A DNA stretch of 64,000 nucleotides from Macrothele yani (GCA_039090855.1 CM077011.1:30161001-30225000); one strand, 5' to 3'. Shown: positions 32,905 through 43,549, counted from the first letter of the stretch. Made by a program: numbers and translations. Notes: generated by a model not told the origin, from the sequence alone.

Positions 32905-33486
32905 TTACTCTCCCAGCTTTACTAAAAACAAGTCAGTAAAATCATGCAATGCATTGATTATAACACGCTTTCCAACATACCAGAAATCATTACTCAAGTT
33001 ATTACTCAAGTTCTGAGAATAATGGCTGTGGAATAAATCTCGGTCCTGTGCCCAGACCTTTGATCCCATTTCGATGATATTCAACAGAACCGGTTTGGTA
33101 TACCTCCGAATTAATATTATAAAGTTTTGTCGCAATCGAAGCATTTTTACGTAAGTTATGATGCATTAGGGCTGCGGAATAGATCCCACTCCTGTGTGCT
33201 AACCTTTGACCCCATTTCGCCCATTTTCAATAGAATGCGTCCCCAGGTAAGACCCTACAACATACTAACATTTCATCCAAATCGAAGCATTTTTACATAA
33301 GTTACGACGCATAATGGCGATGGAAGTGATTCCGCTTCTATGTCCTGACCTTTGACCCCATTTCGCCCATTTTCAATAAGGGTTTATCGCCAGGTGGTTT
33401 TCTACCACATACTAAAATTTTATCGAAATCGAATCTTTTTTACGTTAGTTATGACGCATAACAGCAGTGGAATGAATCCCGCTCCT
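32905..33486. repeat. family A repeat array, about 146-bp units
   Basis: Units contain CTTTGACCCCATTTCGCCCA, 'CATACTAAAATTTCATCGAAATCGAA' split over two lines of text, and TTACGCAAGTTATGACGCAT. The CCTTTGA landmark is at about 33055, 33205 and 33350. The array is interrupted by a Tc1 and continues at 34914-35020. Other arrays are at 36118-36590 and 37630-37775. Confidence 0.8.
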
Positions 33487-33487
33487 A

Positions 33488-34913
33488 CACTGACGGAAAA
33501 AAATCCCAACACCACGAAAAAATAGTTGTAGAGGAATGAAATGGCGGCAATACATTTTTATAGGTAACATATTTAATTGATTAAGGTTTCAAGATCACAG
33601 CTTATTGTAAGCGCGAGAAGAGCCATTTTAAATGTTAAATGCTGGTACATTAATAACCGGTCTAACCGCCAGAATGTTGAATGCAAGCACGCAAACGTTC
33701 ATGCATTGTGTTGTACAGGTGCTGGATGTCAGTTTGTGGGATGGAATTCCATGCCTGTTGCACTTGGTCGGTCAATACAGGGACGGTTAATGCGGGTTGG
33801 GGGTGATGCTGGAGTTGTCATCCAATGATGTCCCATACGTGCTCGATTGGTGAAAGATCTGGTGATCTAGCAGGCCATGGCAACATGTCGACACACTGTA
33901 GAGCATGTTGGGTTACAACAGCGGTATGCGGGCGAGCGTTATCCTTTTGGAAAACACCCCTGGAATGCTGTTCATGAATGGCAGAACGACAGGTTGAATC
34001 ACCAGACCGACGTACAACTTTGCCGTCAGGGTGCGTGGGATAACCACGAGAGTGCTCCTGCTGTCATAGGAATTTTCTCCCCAGACCATAACTCCAGGTG
34101 TAGGTCCAGTGTGTCTCGGCCGCAGACAGGTTGGTTGCAGGCGCTCACCTGGCCTCCTTCTAACCAACACACGGCCATCACTGGCACCCAGGCAGAACCG
34201 GCTTTCATCAGAAAACACAACAGATCTCCACTCTGTCCTCCAATGAGCTCCAGCTTGACACCACTGACGTCGCAAACGGCAGTGGTTTGGAGTAAGGGGA
34301 ATGCACGCTACAGGGCGTCTGGCTCGGAGCTGTCCTTCAAGTAACCGATTTGTAACAGTTCGTTGTGTCACTGTGGTGGCAACTGCAGCTCGAATTGCTG
34401 CCGCAGACGCGGTACGATGCGCCACGGCCTTACGCCGTACACGGCGGTCTTCCCTCTCAGTAGTGCCACGTGGCCGGCCGGAACCCGGTCTTCTTGAGGC
34501 AGCACCTTCCCTTGACCACCGCTGCCAACAATCATGTACAGTGGCTACATTCCTGCCAAGTCGTTCTGCAATATTGCTGAAAGAAAATCCACCTTCTCGT
34601 AGCCCTATTACACGACCTCGTTCAAAATCCGTGAGCTGTTGATAATGGCTTCTTCGTCTTCTTAAAGGCATTCTTGACTAACATCAACACTCTACGTCGA
34701 ATCTCAACGATAACTAACGCTCACGAACGTTACACCGCGTATTTACAGCAAACCTGCTTTGCATGTTCGGAGGGGCGCTACTAGCCCCACACGTATGCGC
34801 CGAGCGCGAAATTTGCATAGACGTCATCTTACAGATGTACTCTCACCGCCTACCAACTATCGTTTATCTAACACAACCCCTTCTTGGTGTTGGGATTTTT
34901 TTTCCCGTCAGTG
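33488..34913 (-). mobile_element. Tc1-like element inserted in family A array
   Basis: Inverted ends CACTGACGGAAAAAAATCCC and its complement, with TA on both sides (33486-33487, 34914-34915). It is 1426 bp long. The flanks rejoin as GCTCCTATGTACTGACC, which matches the uninterrupted family A units at 36290-36310. The empty site is therefore visible elsewhere in the window. Confidence 0.92.
33620..34671 (-). pseudogene. Tc1 transposase, one main frameshift
   Basis: The ATG at 34669-34671 starts a 250-codon frame. It contains helix-turn-helix regions (QQLTDFERGRVIGLREGGFS; IAERLGRNVATVHDCWQRWS), the basic GRPRGT hook, a second HTH (TVTQRTVTNRLLEGQLRARRP), VVFSDESRFCLG (Asp 1) and GVMVWG. After about 33930 the frame is lost. 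The C-terminal block WPARSPDLSPIEHVWDII then appears in another frame at about 33835-33890. The second Asp region is damaged. The N-terminal 200 residues look sound. Confidence 0.85.
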
Positions 34914-35020
34914 TATGTACTGACCTTTGACCCCATTTCGTTCACTTTAAATTGGGAACCTTCCCAGGTGATCCCCACCAGATACTAAAATTTCATCGAA
35001 ATCGAACGATAATTACGCGA

Positions 35021-35430
35021 GTTATTGTGCGGACGGACACAATCACACAACGCGTGACGTAATGAGGCAGATGGGAATCGCGACCATCGCTCGCCGCAAG
35101 TATGGCGTCATAAAACTTTAATAGGATCCACACACAACGCGTGACGTAATGAGACAGATGGCGTGACCGCGCGCCAACATTCTCAAACGCGGCGAGATTG
35201 TGACGTCATAAGATTTCTAAGCATTGGTAACATTAAAGGAATAATGGAACAACGCCATCACTAAAAACATTATAATTCGAGATGGTTATTTAACCCGCTG
35301 AACGAATTCTCCTAAAGTCAAGATCAAGCTAAATCGTTTTCTAGTACCAGAAAACGGTAGGTTAACGACTTTCATCAAAATTCTTAGAGCTGTTTTCAAA
35401 ATAAAATGTACATACAAACATAGAAGAATT
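35021..35430. other. short duplicated segment and unique DNA
   Basis: The string CACAACGCGTGACGTAATGA occurs at about 35045 and 35131 (about 85 bp apart), in a CpG-containing stretch that ends the family A text. The rest to 35430 is AT-rich without features. Confidence 0.5.
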
Positions 35431-35649
35431 TTTTTTTTTTGATTGGAGGTTTAACGACCACCGTGAGCAACTCAATGGGCTATAAGCAGTCGCCCGTCCA
35501 TAATTTAGGGTCACTGGTTCCAGGAAAGGGAGAGAGCCAGTGCCGTAAGACAAACACAACATCCATGCCTGACCGGGATTCGAACCCGGACCCCTTACGG
35601 ACGAATGACCAGAGGCCAGCGCCTTAGACCACTGCGCCACCGGGGCGGC
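35431..35649 (-). mobile_element. tRNA-derived SINE, family 1
   Basis: Minus-strand copy with head GCCCCGGTGGCGCAGTGGTC, B box GGGTTCGAATCCCGG and an A tail (T run 35431-35440). The 13-bp duplication ACATAGAAGAATT is at 35418-35430 and 35650-35662. Its perfect preservation suggests a recent insertion. Confidence 0.93.
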
Positions 35650-35668
35650 ACATAGAAGAATTGCTACT

Positions 35669-36114
35669 TTAAGGTGGACGTCAAGAAATTTTGCTTCCTA
35701 TACTTCCAATGGAAAAACTTCTGTACACATTTTCTTCACAATTAATGCGTTCCCAAGGATGAAAATTTGAACATCGATTAAATTATATTCATTTTATAAC
35801 TTGCAATACTTGATATTTTCTAAAACATAACCATAAAATACAATTCAACATTTTTTTTGCCCACTGACGTCATCAAAGTACAGGTCGCGCCATCTTTTCT
35901 CTGGTTTCAACACAACCAAAGGAAAAGTTATTGATTTTTAATATAATTATGGTTATGTTTTAGAACCTATTGAGTTTTCCAAGTTGTAATATGAAGTTAT
36001 TTTAATCGATGTTCAAATTGTCATCCTTGGGAACACATTAATTGTGAAGGAAATGTTTACAAAACTTTTTCCATTGGAATTGTAGGAAGCAAAATTACTT
36101 GACGTCCACCTTAA
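35669..36114. mobile_element. palindromic MITE (family TTAAGGTGGACGTC), copy 1
   Basis: The element begins TTAAGGTGGACGTCAAG and ends CTTGACGTCCACCTTAA. The arms of about 190 bp (35669-35860 and 35930-36114) are inverted repeats through landmarks such as GTTCCCAAGGATGA and ACATCGATTAAA, leaving only a central loop of about 70 bp. The target duplication is TTAA or TA. It is non-coding. A diverged second copy is at 38714. Confidence 0.85.
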
Positions 36115-36117
36115 TAA

Positions 36118-36590
36118 TATGGGATAAGGGCAATGGAAAGGATCGCAAACCTATGTCCTGACCTTTGACCACATTTCTTCCATTTTCAATAGGCATCGTT
36201 CCCAGGTGGTCCCCTACTACATACTGAAATTTCATCGAAATCGAACCATTTTTACGCAAGTTATGACGCATAAGGGCAATGGAATGCATCCGGATCTTAT
36301 GTCCTGACCTTTGACCACACTTCACCCATTTTGAATAGGGTTTGTCCCCAGGCGGTCTCCTACCACATAGTAGACTTTCATTGAAATCGAACCATATTTA
36401 CGCAAGTTATGGCGCATAAGGGAAATGGAATGATTCCGCTCCTACGTCGTGACCTTTGACCCCATTTGTCCCATTTTCAATAAGGTTCGTCCCTAGGTGG
36501 TCTCCTACCGCATACTAAAATTTCATCGTAAACGAACCATTTTTACGCCAGTTATCGTGCGGACGGACAAAGCTGGAGCATATACGCTTC
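36118..36590. repeat. family A repeat array, three units of about 146 bp
   Basis: The CCTTTGACC landmark is at about 36161, 36306 and 36451. The array ends with the non-repeated text GTGCGGACGGACAAAGCTGG and a complementary pair (ACGCTTCTTCAACC / GGTTGGAAAGCGT). Confidence 0.85.
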
Positions 36591-37629
36591 TTCAACCTAC
36601 GGTTGGAAAGCGTAAATGATCTGCTATTCGGGAGAGGGGAAGTAAAAATAATGGCAAGACATTCAAGCATGAATTCAACATTAGGCTTGTTTGAAACTTA
36701 ACAAAAAAGTTTAATCAAAGATAATCAATTCTGACAGCTACTATTGTTCCGTGACCTGAGCTCTTGCAAGTTGCAGTTCCACGAAAAATGGTCAGATTCC
36801 CTATTCATTAAAGGAATACTCTTTCCTGCAAATAAATGTTTGTAAGTTATTTCCCTATCGCAAACGTGGAAGTCTTTAATGGCCGGAATCTTTCGTTCAC
36901 CGCACTCTTCTTTTGTTTGGAAAGCTAACAATCGTGTTCTGTTCCCGAACACGTGTCCTCTTAGCTAGTTTTCTCCTTACTTCGTTACAGACAACCGATG
37001 TCTCCCTCCGGCTCTTCCAACAACGAACTTTTTCCCGTGCTGTAGCTGGCACGCGCCCTGCGACCAACTTTCTTTTCGTGCTGTCACCCCGGCACCTTCC
37101 ACGCTCCACTCCAAACACTAACTGTCTTCCTAACTGTCCTTCTATCCCGAAGTTTTTCACTAGTAACTTCTCCTCGCATCCTGATTAGCTCCTGCCTTCT
37201 CCGCCAGAGGGGCTAACCCTCTTTGGAGTCAGAGCACGATACCCGCCTGCCTCTCTGCGCCCCACCACCCTTTTTCTCCTTGACCTGTGAATTCCGGCGC
37301 TGACCTTCCTTCGCCTCGCTGACCTTGCGCTTTCCGTGTGCCCCGCAACTTGCTTTCCCCCGGCCAGGAACAATAGCGGTGCCTCCGCGAGTACATCGTC
37401 ATTACAATATGCACATTGGAATGTCGCCTTACTAGTACATTTACAAGGTTTAACATCCGTCCTAAGGAAGATCTTAATACATTTGATAATAGTTGACATC
37501 AAATGTTCATGTCTTGATGAAAACAGTTCATTCTTATAAGATTAATGTAATTTAATGTACATCACATGAATCTAAAGAATTTCGTTCAAAATACATTTTG
37601 CCGACAAATGTCTATCACATAATTCACCG
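36591..37629. other. unique stretch with a GC-richer block
   Basis: 36890-37400 is distinctly GC-richer than its surroundings, with open frames on both strands but no recognisable domain. It could be a host promoter/UTR or an unknown repeat. No splice-consistent gene structure could be built. Confidence 0.4.
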
Positions 37630-37775
37630 ATGTGCATAATCTCGCTCCTGTGCCCTGACCTTTGACCCCATTTCGATGACATTCAACAGAACCGGTTCAA
37701 TATACATCCGAAACAACATGATAAAATTTTGTCGCAATCGAAGCATTTTACGTAAGTTATGACGCATAAGGGCTA
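37630..37775. repeat. single family A unit (variant shared with 33050)
   Basis: It contains TGACCTTTGACCCCATTTCG, ATTCAACAGAACCGGTT and TTTTGTCGCAATCGAAGCAT. The last two phrases are also in the unit at 33055-33150, so both are the same subtype. Confidence 0.8.
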
Positions 37776-37820
37776 ATCAGTTTTCGTCGTAAAGGTACTA
37801 TAAAGACATGAAGAGATCCA

Positions 37821-37855
37821 AATATTGCAAAACTTTCGACTCACGTTCTGTATAT
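37821..37855. mobile_element. orphan mariner terminal repeat
   Basis: AAATATTGCAAAACTTTCGA followed by CTCACGTTCTGTATA is nearly identical to the right end of the mariner at 5698-7015 (6983-7019), TA included. No transposase or second end lies nearby. It is a solo terminus. Confidence 0.8.
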
Positions 37856-37859
37856 GATA

Positions 37860-38570
37860 AACATGTAATATCGGAAACTCTATTCAACAAAGAAGCAATT
37901 TTTCAAATCGGACCATTAAAAGCAGAGATATTGACAAAAATAGGATATAGATCTACGCCCCTGGCGGAGAAACCATGCATTATTTCAAGAAGGAAATATT
38001 CCGAAAAGGTTTATCTATGTGACTGGCATCGGTCCATGATCGAATTTTTTCAATCCAGATTTTAGAAGCTCAGAATTTGCTGCAAATACATCAGAAGCAG
38101 AAATGAGCACTTACGCCCCCTGGTATCCAAGCCATTTTTTTTACCAAAAACTAGAAATTATATGCAAAATAATTTTGATCAGAAGCTGTATCCGCTTCAG
38201 AAAGAATTTTTCAAATCGGTGTTTTAGAAGCAGAGATATCGAGGAAAGCGCAATTTAACTTTACACCTCCTAACGGAAAATCTATGCGTAACTTGAAAAA
38301 TTGACTATGTCTAAAATGTTCTCCAAAACAACTGGAATTGAAAGGTAATTTTTTTTTTCAATCGGATGTTTAGAAGCAAATATATGGAATAAAATGTATT
38401 TCGAATTCGATATTATCTGAATTTACGCCCTCTAGTGGCAAAATTGTACATCGTAAATAAGAACGAAATGAAGGATCATCATTCGCAGATTTCATGCTTC
38501 TCAATGGAATAAGAATATTTAAAATCCGATTAATAGGTGCAGAGATATGGTGTCCACAGACAGAAGGGAC
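37860..38570. repeat. family B repeat array, about 155-bp spacing
   Basis: Motifs of the form ACGCCCYCTRGYGGMRAA recur at about 37956, 38113, 38265 and 38425. Each is preceded by 'atcggttttagaagcagagatat'-like text and followed by 'tatttcaagaa...aaatgttc'. Divergence is high. The same motif is seen at 9420-9910, 10978 and 32523. Confidence 0.7.
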
Positions 38571-38713
38571 GGGCAGACCGGTAAAATAAGCATAACTTTT
38601 TTACAAAAGACGGGCTAAAAATAAAGGACATCTATGACCGTGTCGAATACGTTCACCAGCACGAAAGGTAAAATATATTGTTTAGAAATGCGAAATGTTT
38701 GCAGAGCCTTTTG

Positions 38714-39163
38714 TTAAGATGGACGTCTAGTGATTTTGCTTCGCATACTTCTAACGGGGGAAAAAAATAGACCCTATTTCCTCAGCAAAGGAAGATTTCC
38801 CATACATCAAAATTGGCCAACTGATGAAAACATCCGAACTTATTAATCCATATTATTTTGCAAAAACATTTCCTGAACTGTATTAAAAATCAATAACTTC
38901 ACTTCGATGTAGTTATGATACTTGCTTACAGGTGGCGCCACTGGTTCTTACCACTACGTCGAAGTAAAGTTATTAATTTTTTATATAGTTCAAGAAATTT
39001 TTTGCAAAAATCACCGATTGCGCAATCTAAGGTAGGATGCTTTTTTTTTTTTTATCAGTGTGCCAATTCTGATGTATGGGAAATCTTTCTTCGCTGAGAA
39101 AATAGGGTCAAAATTTTTTCCACTGCAAGTATAGGGAGAAAAATCATTTGACGTCTATCTTAA
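38714..39163. mobile_element. palindromic MITE (family TTAAGGTGGACGTC), copy 2
   Basis: It begins TTAAGATGGACGTCTAGTG and ends CATTTGACGTCTATCTTAA. The arms are inverted through GGAAGATTTCCCATACATCA / its complement and ACTTCGATGTAGT / ACTACGTCGAAGT, so almost the whole 450 bp is one imperfect hairpin. The ends and size match copy 1, but the arm sequence is strongly diverged between copies. Confidence 0.82.
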
Positions 39164-39344
39164 ATGTTAAGAATATGGAAACACTCATTAACTGTAGCGT
39201 TTTACAATAACGCTTTGGTGTTGACAATGCGTGTTAATTTTTCATAATCAGTTTAATAAATGACGAGGCAGTCAACAGTTGTTGGAGATCAGCTAGGGTT
39301 TATTATTTCAACTAGAGGGAGAAAACTGTACTTGTAATTAATCC

Positions 39345-40335
39345 ACACTGAACGGTAATTAATCCACCCTACAAAAGCCCTGGACGCTAATTAATCATCC
39401 TGCAAAAGCACTGGACGCTAATTAATCATCCTGCGAAAACACTGGACGCTAATTAATCATATTGCAAAGCATTAGACGCTAATTAATCATACTGCAAAAC
39501 ACTGGATGCTAATTAATTCATCCTGCAAAAACCCTGGATGCTAATTAATCCATCCTAAAAAGCACGGGACACTAATTAATTTATCCTGCAAAGGCACTGG
39601 ACATTAATTCATCCATCCTGCAAAAGCACTGGACATTAATTCATCCATACTTCAAAAGCATTAGACACTAATTAATTTATCTTGCAAAAGCACTGGACAC
39701 TAATTAATCCATTCTGCAAAAGCACTGGACACTAACTAATCTATCCTGCAAAAGCACTGGACACTAACTAATCTATCCTGCAAAAGCACTGGACACTAAT
39801 TAATCTCTCCTGAAAAAGCACTGGACACTAATTTCTCCATACTGCAAAAGCACTGGACACTAATTAATTTATCTTGCAAAAGCCCTGGACGCTAATTAAT
39901 CCATCCTAAAAAGGCACTGGACAGTAATTCATCCATCCTGCAAAAGCACTGGACATTAATTCATCCATACTTCAAAAGCATTGGACACTATTTAATTTAT
40001 CTTGCAAAAGTACTGGACACTAATTAATCCATTCTGCAAAAGCACTGGACACTAACTAATCTATCCTGCAAAAGCACTGGACGCTAACTAATTTATCCTG
40101 CAAAAGCACTGGACACTAATTAATCTCTCCTGAAGAAGCACTAGACACTAATTTCTCCATACTGCAAAAGCACTGGACACTAATTTCTCCATACTGCAAA
40201 AGCACTGGACACTAATTTCTCCATACTGCAAAAGCACTGGACACTAATTAATTTATCTTGCAAAAGCACTGGACACTAATTAATCCATCCTGAAAAAGCA
40301 CTGGTCGCTAATTAATCCATCCTGCAAAAGCACTG
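39345..40335 (+). repeat. about 32-bp minisatellite, about 30 copies, higher-order structure
   Basis: The unit is approximately GCAAAAGCACTGGACACTAA followed by TTAATCCATCCT. An ordered run of variants starting GGCACTGGACATTAATTCAT at about 39593 is repeated from about 39913, some 320 bp (ten units) later. One variant (ATTTCTCCATACTG) is locally triplicated near 40145-40230. Confidence 0.93.
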
Positions 40336-40830
40336 GTTATCAATAGTAGAGGTTGCAGAAATTTGAAATGTTGTGGGTCATCTTATTAACTTTATCAGTT
40401 TGATCGAACGAAAAAAGCATCAAAAGTTTTAAGAATTACGAGAGTTGTCTTAAAATTAATGTTTCTTTACAGATATCTCCTATTTCGGCTGAGATATTTT
40501 AACGAAATTAGGTAAAAACATACGTTGAAATCTACTAAATGTAATTGTACCACTCAAAATGCATTGCTTAAAATAATTAGGGAGCATATAACTTCGGCAT
40601 CGTTATGAAAACCAATCGTGTGATATCTTACCGAAACGTGGAAAAGGCGAGCAGAGTGTAGACAGTCGAATCATGCATACACGCGTATGCAAGTTAGCGT
40701 CTGTGACGCCAGAATACATAAATTACAGATTGGAATGAAAACGAAGGTTTTTCGTTAGCTTCCTTATTATGCCGCGTTTATCGTGAGGCTTTGTTTTGTG
40801 AAGTCTTCGGTTCGAACGATATCTCTCAAC

Positions 40831-40936
40831 AGCATGATTTACGAGAATCAAGGTGTGGAAGGCCTTGATTCTCGTAAATCATGCTTCTCGTAATCATGCT
40901 AGCAGCCCCTCATTCTCGTAATCATGCTAGCAGCCC
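40831..40936. repeat. 23-bp perfect hairpin with linked direct repeats
   Basis: 40831-40853 (AGCATGATTTACGAGAATCA...) and 40863-40885 are exact inverted arms around a 9-base loop. The right arm's sequence is then partly repeated head-to-tail: TTCTCGTAATCATGCTAGCA at 40885-40908 and again at 40913-40936. The block directly precedes a Tc1 transposase remnant. Confidence 0.9.
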
Positions 40937-41770
40937 GAAGCTGGTCAGACACAGCGGATGTTAACAGAAGCCAATGGAGTGTCTCGAAGTTTCATTTCCC
41001 GAATATCGACACGATTCCAGGATACGTGTTCGAAGAAGGTAAGGTCAATGCCATCCACGAGCACTACAGCATGGGACGACAGTTATCTGTTGTTAAAAGC
41101 CAGTCGGAACAGGCGGCAAAATGCTTCTCAGCTCCAGCGAGCGCTTCACGTGTCAACAGGACGCGGGTTGTGTACTCAAACTATCCGCAATTGACATCAC
41201 CAAAGTGGCCTTTATTCACGTAGACCAATGGTGTGTGTGTGTGTCCCTTTAACCGCACGACACCGCACGGCACGTTGAAAGTGGGCTGATAAACATCGTG
41301 GTTGGGGACGTGACGAGTGGAGTCAAGTTCTCTTCTCTGACGACTCGAGATTCAGTTTGAAGTCTGACAATCGACGAGCTCTTATCTGGAGGGAACCAGG
41401 CACACCAAATAACCCTGCTTTAATACAGATGATGGCCTGGGCAGATATAAGTACAGTTGTACATATGGACCTGTACATCATCCAAAACGGCAGTCTGGCG
41501 GCCCAGAGATATACAGACGAGATTCTCAGACCTATTCTCCTGCCGTATGCTGAAGCTGTTGGGGATCCCTTTCGTGTATGATAACGCTCGACCTCATTCA
41601 GCTCGGCTAGTGAACAACTTGCTTCAAGAGAAGGGAATCGAGCGTATGGAGTGGCCAGCATGCTCCCTGACTTAAATACGATTGAGCATGCCTGGGATGC
41701 GCTTCGCAGACGCATTGCAGCTCAGCCGGTATCTCTCCGTTGGCTCTTTGTGAACTGGAGACGGCTCTCA
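40930..41770 (+). pseudogene. Tc1-like transposase, several frames
   Basis: 40955-41195 reads GVSRSFISRISTRFQD (HTH) and SYLLLKASRNRRQNASQLQR (linker/second HTH). 41330-41580 continues with SDDSRFSLKSDNRRALIWRE (Asp 1) and MAWADISTVVHMDLYIIQNG. 41575-41640 gives VYDNARPHSARLVNNLLQEK (Asp 2) and 41650-41720 SMLPDLNTIEHAWDALRRRI (Glu). There are at least three frameshifts. The upstream terminus is the hairpin region, and the downstream end runs into a SINE fragment. Confidence 0.82.
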
Positions 41771-41774
41771 TTGA

Positions 41775-41779
41775 GCACT

Positions 41780-41814
<35 letters not shown>

Positions 41815-41891
41815 GGAACCAGTGGCTTTCAATTTGGGACAGGCGATTCCTTACAGCCCATCGAGTTGCTCACAGTGGCAGTTAAACCTCG

Positions 41892-41951
<60 letters not shown>
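41775..41951 (+). mobile_element. family 1 SINE 3' fragment with internal (CT)n and terminal (CA)n expansions
   Basis: GCACTGGCTCTCTC opens a (CT)n run (41782-41813) that continues straight into CCTGGAACCAGTGGC. Intact family 1 copies have only CTCTCTCC at this point, so the microsatellite grew inside the SINE. The body ends AGTTAAACCTCGAAA (41881-41894) and is followed by about 28 CA units (41894-41951) where other copies have an A tail. Confidence 0.85.
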
Positions 41952-41953
<2 letters not shown>

Positions 41954-42690
41954 TTGTCACCTTAAAGTCATCGTTACTTCGGTGGAAACGTCACCGTTTT
42001 CACTGTGACAGGAAAATCACTGTTAAGCCCATCTCTAGTCTCGATGGTCATTTGAAAGCTGTGCTTTGCAGCAAAACTTTCACAAGATACCAGGGGATAT
42101 GGTCTCCTTCTCTATGTGCATGGTAATATCAGATTTAAAGGACCATGAATTATATGACGCCCCGATTGGCCTTGGGGGACATCTTCTGTCTTTCCCCTTG
42201 CACTGAAAGAGATTTTGTTGGGAGGGGTTGCAGATCCTGCAGTTCCATTGCAGGGGTATTTTGCTCCAGGGAAATAAAAATATAGGACGCATTGGTGTGG
42301 GAATCTGTGCTCGTGGGGTGACAATTCCCATATGATTTGGGACACGTTGATTAAGAGTTGCAACAGTCGCCGCTGCAACCAAATGGAGTTTAAGTCTTTA
42401 AGGGATCGATGTATCTAAGCGCAATGTTGCTCCAAACTTTCTGAGCTCCCCAAAGAGAAAGGTTGATATAGAGACCGGTTTTTACCAAAGCTACGGTAAA
42501 ACAGGTCTTTCCCCCTCTCACTTCAGCAGTACCGGCCATAAACCTGTCACAGTGTGTAAGTGCTCCCTTCAAGTCCTTTACTGTATACTCCATGACCCAA
42601 AGAATGACGGGAAAGGTCTAATCTCTCTGACAGTAACATCAGGTCACTGGAAAAAAACAAGTTACTCCAACATCTTCTCTCCCTTTTCTT
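41952..42690. other. no gene recognised
   Basis: Two overlapping minus-strand frames at 42080-42382 contain no known motif. The sequence is of mixed composition and could be an unidentified repeat. I cannot assign it. Confidence 0.35.
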
Positions 42691-42691
42691 A

Positions 42692-42924
42692 AGGCGGCCA
42701 CAGACACACACGTTTGAATGACACGTTTGAATGCCACTCCAGCAAACGGGGAGTTTTGTGCATGAGGCGGCATGTAGCGTTGGGTGAACCAGGAGTGAAG
42801 ATGTTCAAAGCCTTTCTGAAGTCCTCTTCACTCCACGCTACATGCCGCCTCAGGCATAAAACTTTCCCGTTTGCTAGAGTGGCACTCAAACGTGTCATTC
42901 AAACGTGTGTGTCCGTGGCCGTCT
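42692..42924. mobile_element. MITE with about 95-bp TIRs and TTA duplication
   Basis: The left arm starts AGGCGGCCACAGACACACAC and the right arm (complement) AGACGGCCACGGACACACAC. TTA lies outside both (42689-42691, 42925-42927). Arms of about 95 bp surround a roughly 40-bp loop, with inner landmark GAGGCGGCATGTAGCGT. A 3-bp TTA/TAA target suggests PIF/Harbinger-type mobilisation; the superfamily call is inference. Confidence 0.75.
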
Positions 42925-42927
42925 TTA

Positions 42928-43549
42928 GGTTCGTCGCTGATGTTATTTTAGCCTAATCAGTCAGAAGGGATTATTAATGTTAATCATTCCTCTAATGACC
43001 ACATTGAATGGCAAAGCTAAGGGGGAAAAACGGTTTCTCGTGCGCAAGTTGCCTTCAGTCCACATCTTAATCAGCAAGTAATATATCTTTTGGGCTGATT
43101 TCAGCCGATTTTGCTAAACCCAAGTTAATTCATTCCAGCCGGTTAAACGGTTGAAGGGCAATCGTTTGCTAGGGATTAGCTCAAAGAAAAAACCACGTCC
43201 ACTTACGCCAATGAATTAGTTTGTTCAGTATTTTGACCCACAGTTTGTATACTGCCAAAGCCAACTCCATTTTATAAATAAAATAAAGACTTTCTGGGCC
43301 TTCCACGCACACTGGCGATAATTCCTTAATGGTTCTCTGTCATGTGAAAAAAAAAAAAAAAGATCACTGGTTTTCCGGTAGCTCTCCTTCAATCAAAAAG
43401 TTCTGCTATTGAAATATGAAAATTTATATGGGGGAGTTACTATAATGTAAGAATTGAACATTCTGACAAATACATTAAAGAAAAAACTCGTAGATAGTTT
43501 CTAAAGTAAAAGGAAGTACGGTCCAGAGGAAAGATACCTACAGTACGTA
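42928..43549. other. no gene seen
   Basis: Unique AT-rich sequence with a short A run at about 43346-43361. No transposon motif or coding signal was found. Confidence 0.45.

Noticed and set aside
36913..37188. Frames on both strands in the GC-richer block
   Set aside because: Open frames on both strands follow from base composition; no family recognised.
39345..40335. Second CRISPR-like periodic array
   Set aside because: Continuous 32-bp tandem units with point variants and no spacers.
41866..41965. Frame encoding long Thr-His repeats
   Set aside because: It is the translation of the (CA)n microsatellite.
42080..42382. Overlapping 88-100-codon frames
   Set aside because: Two frames on the same strand overlap with no motif in either; neither is supported.
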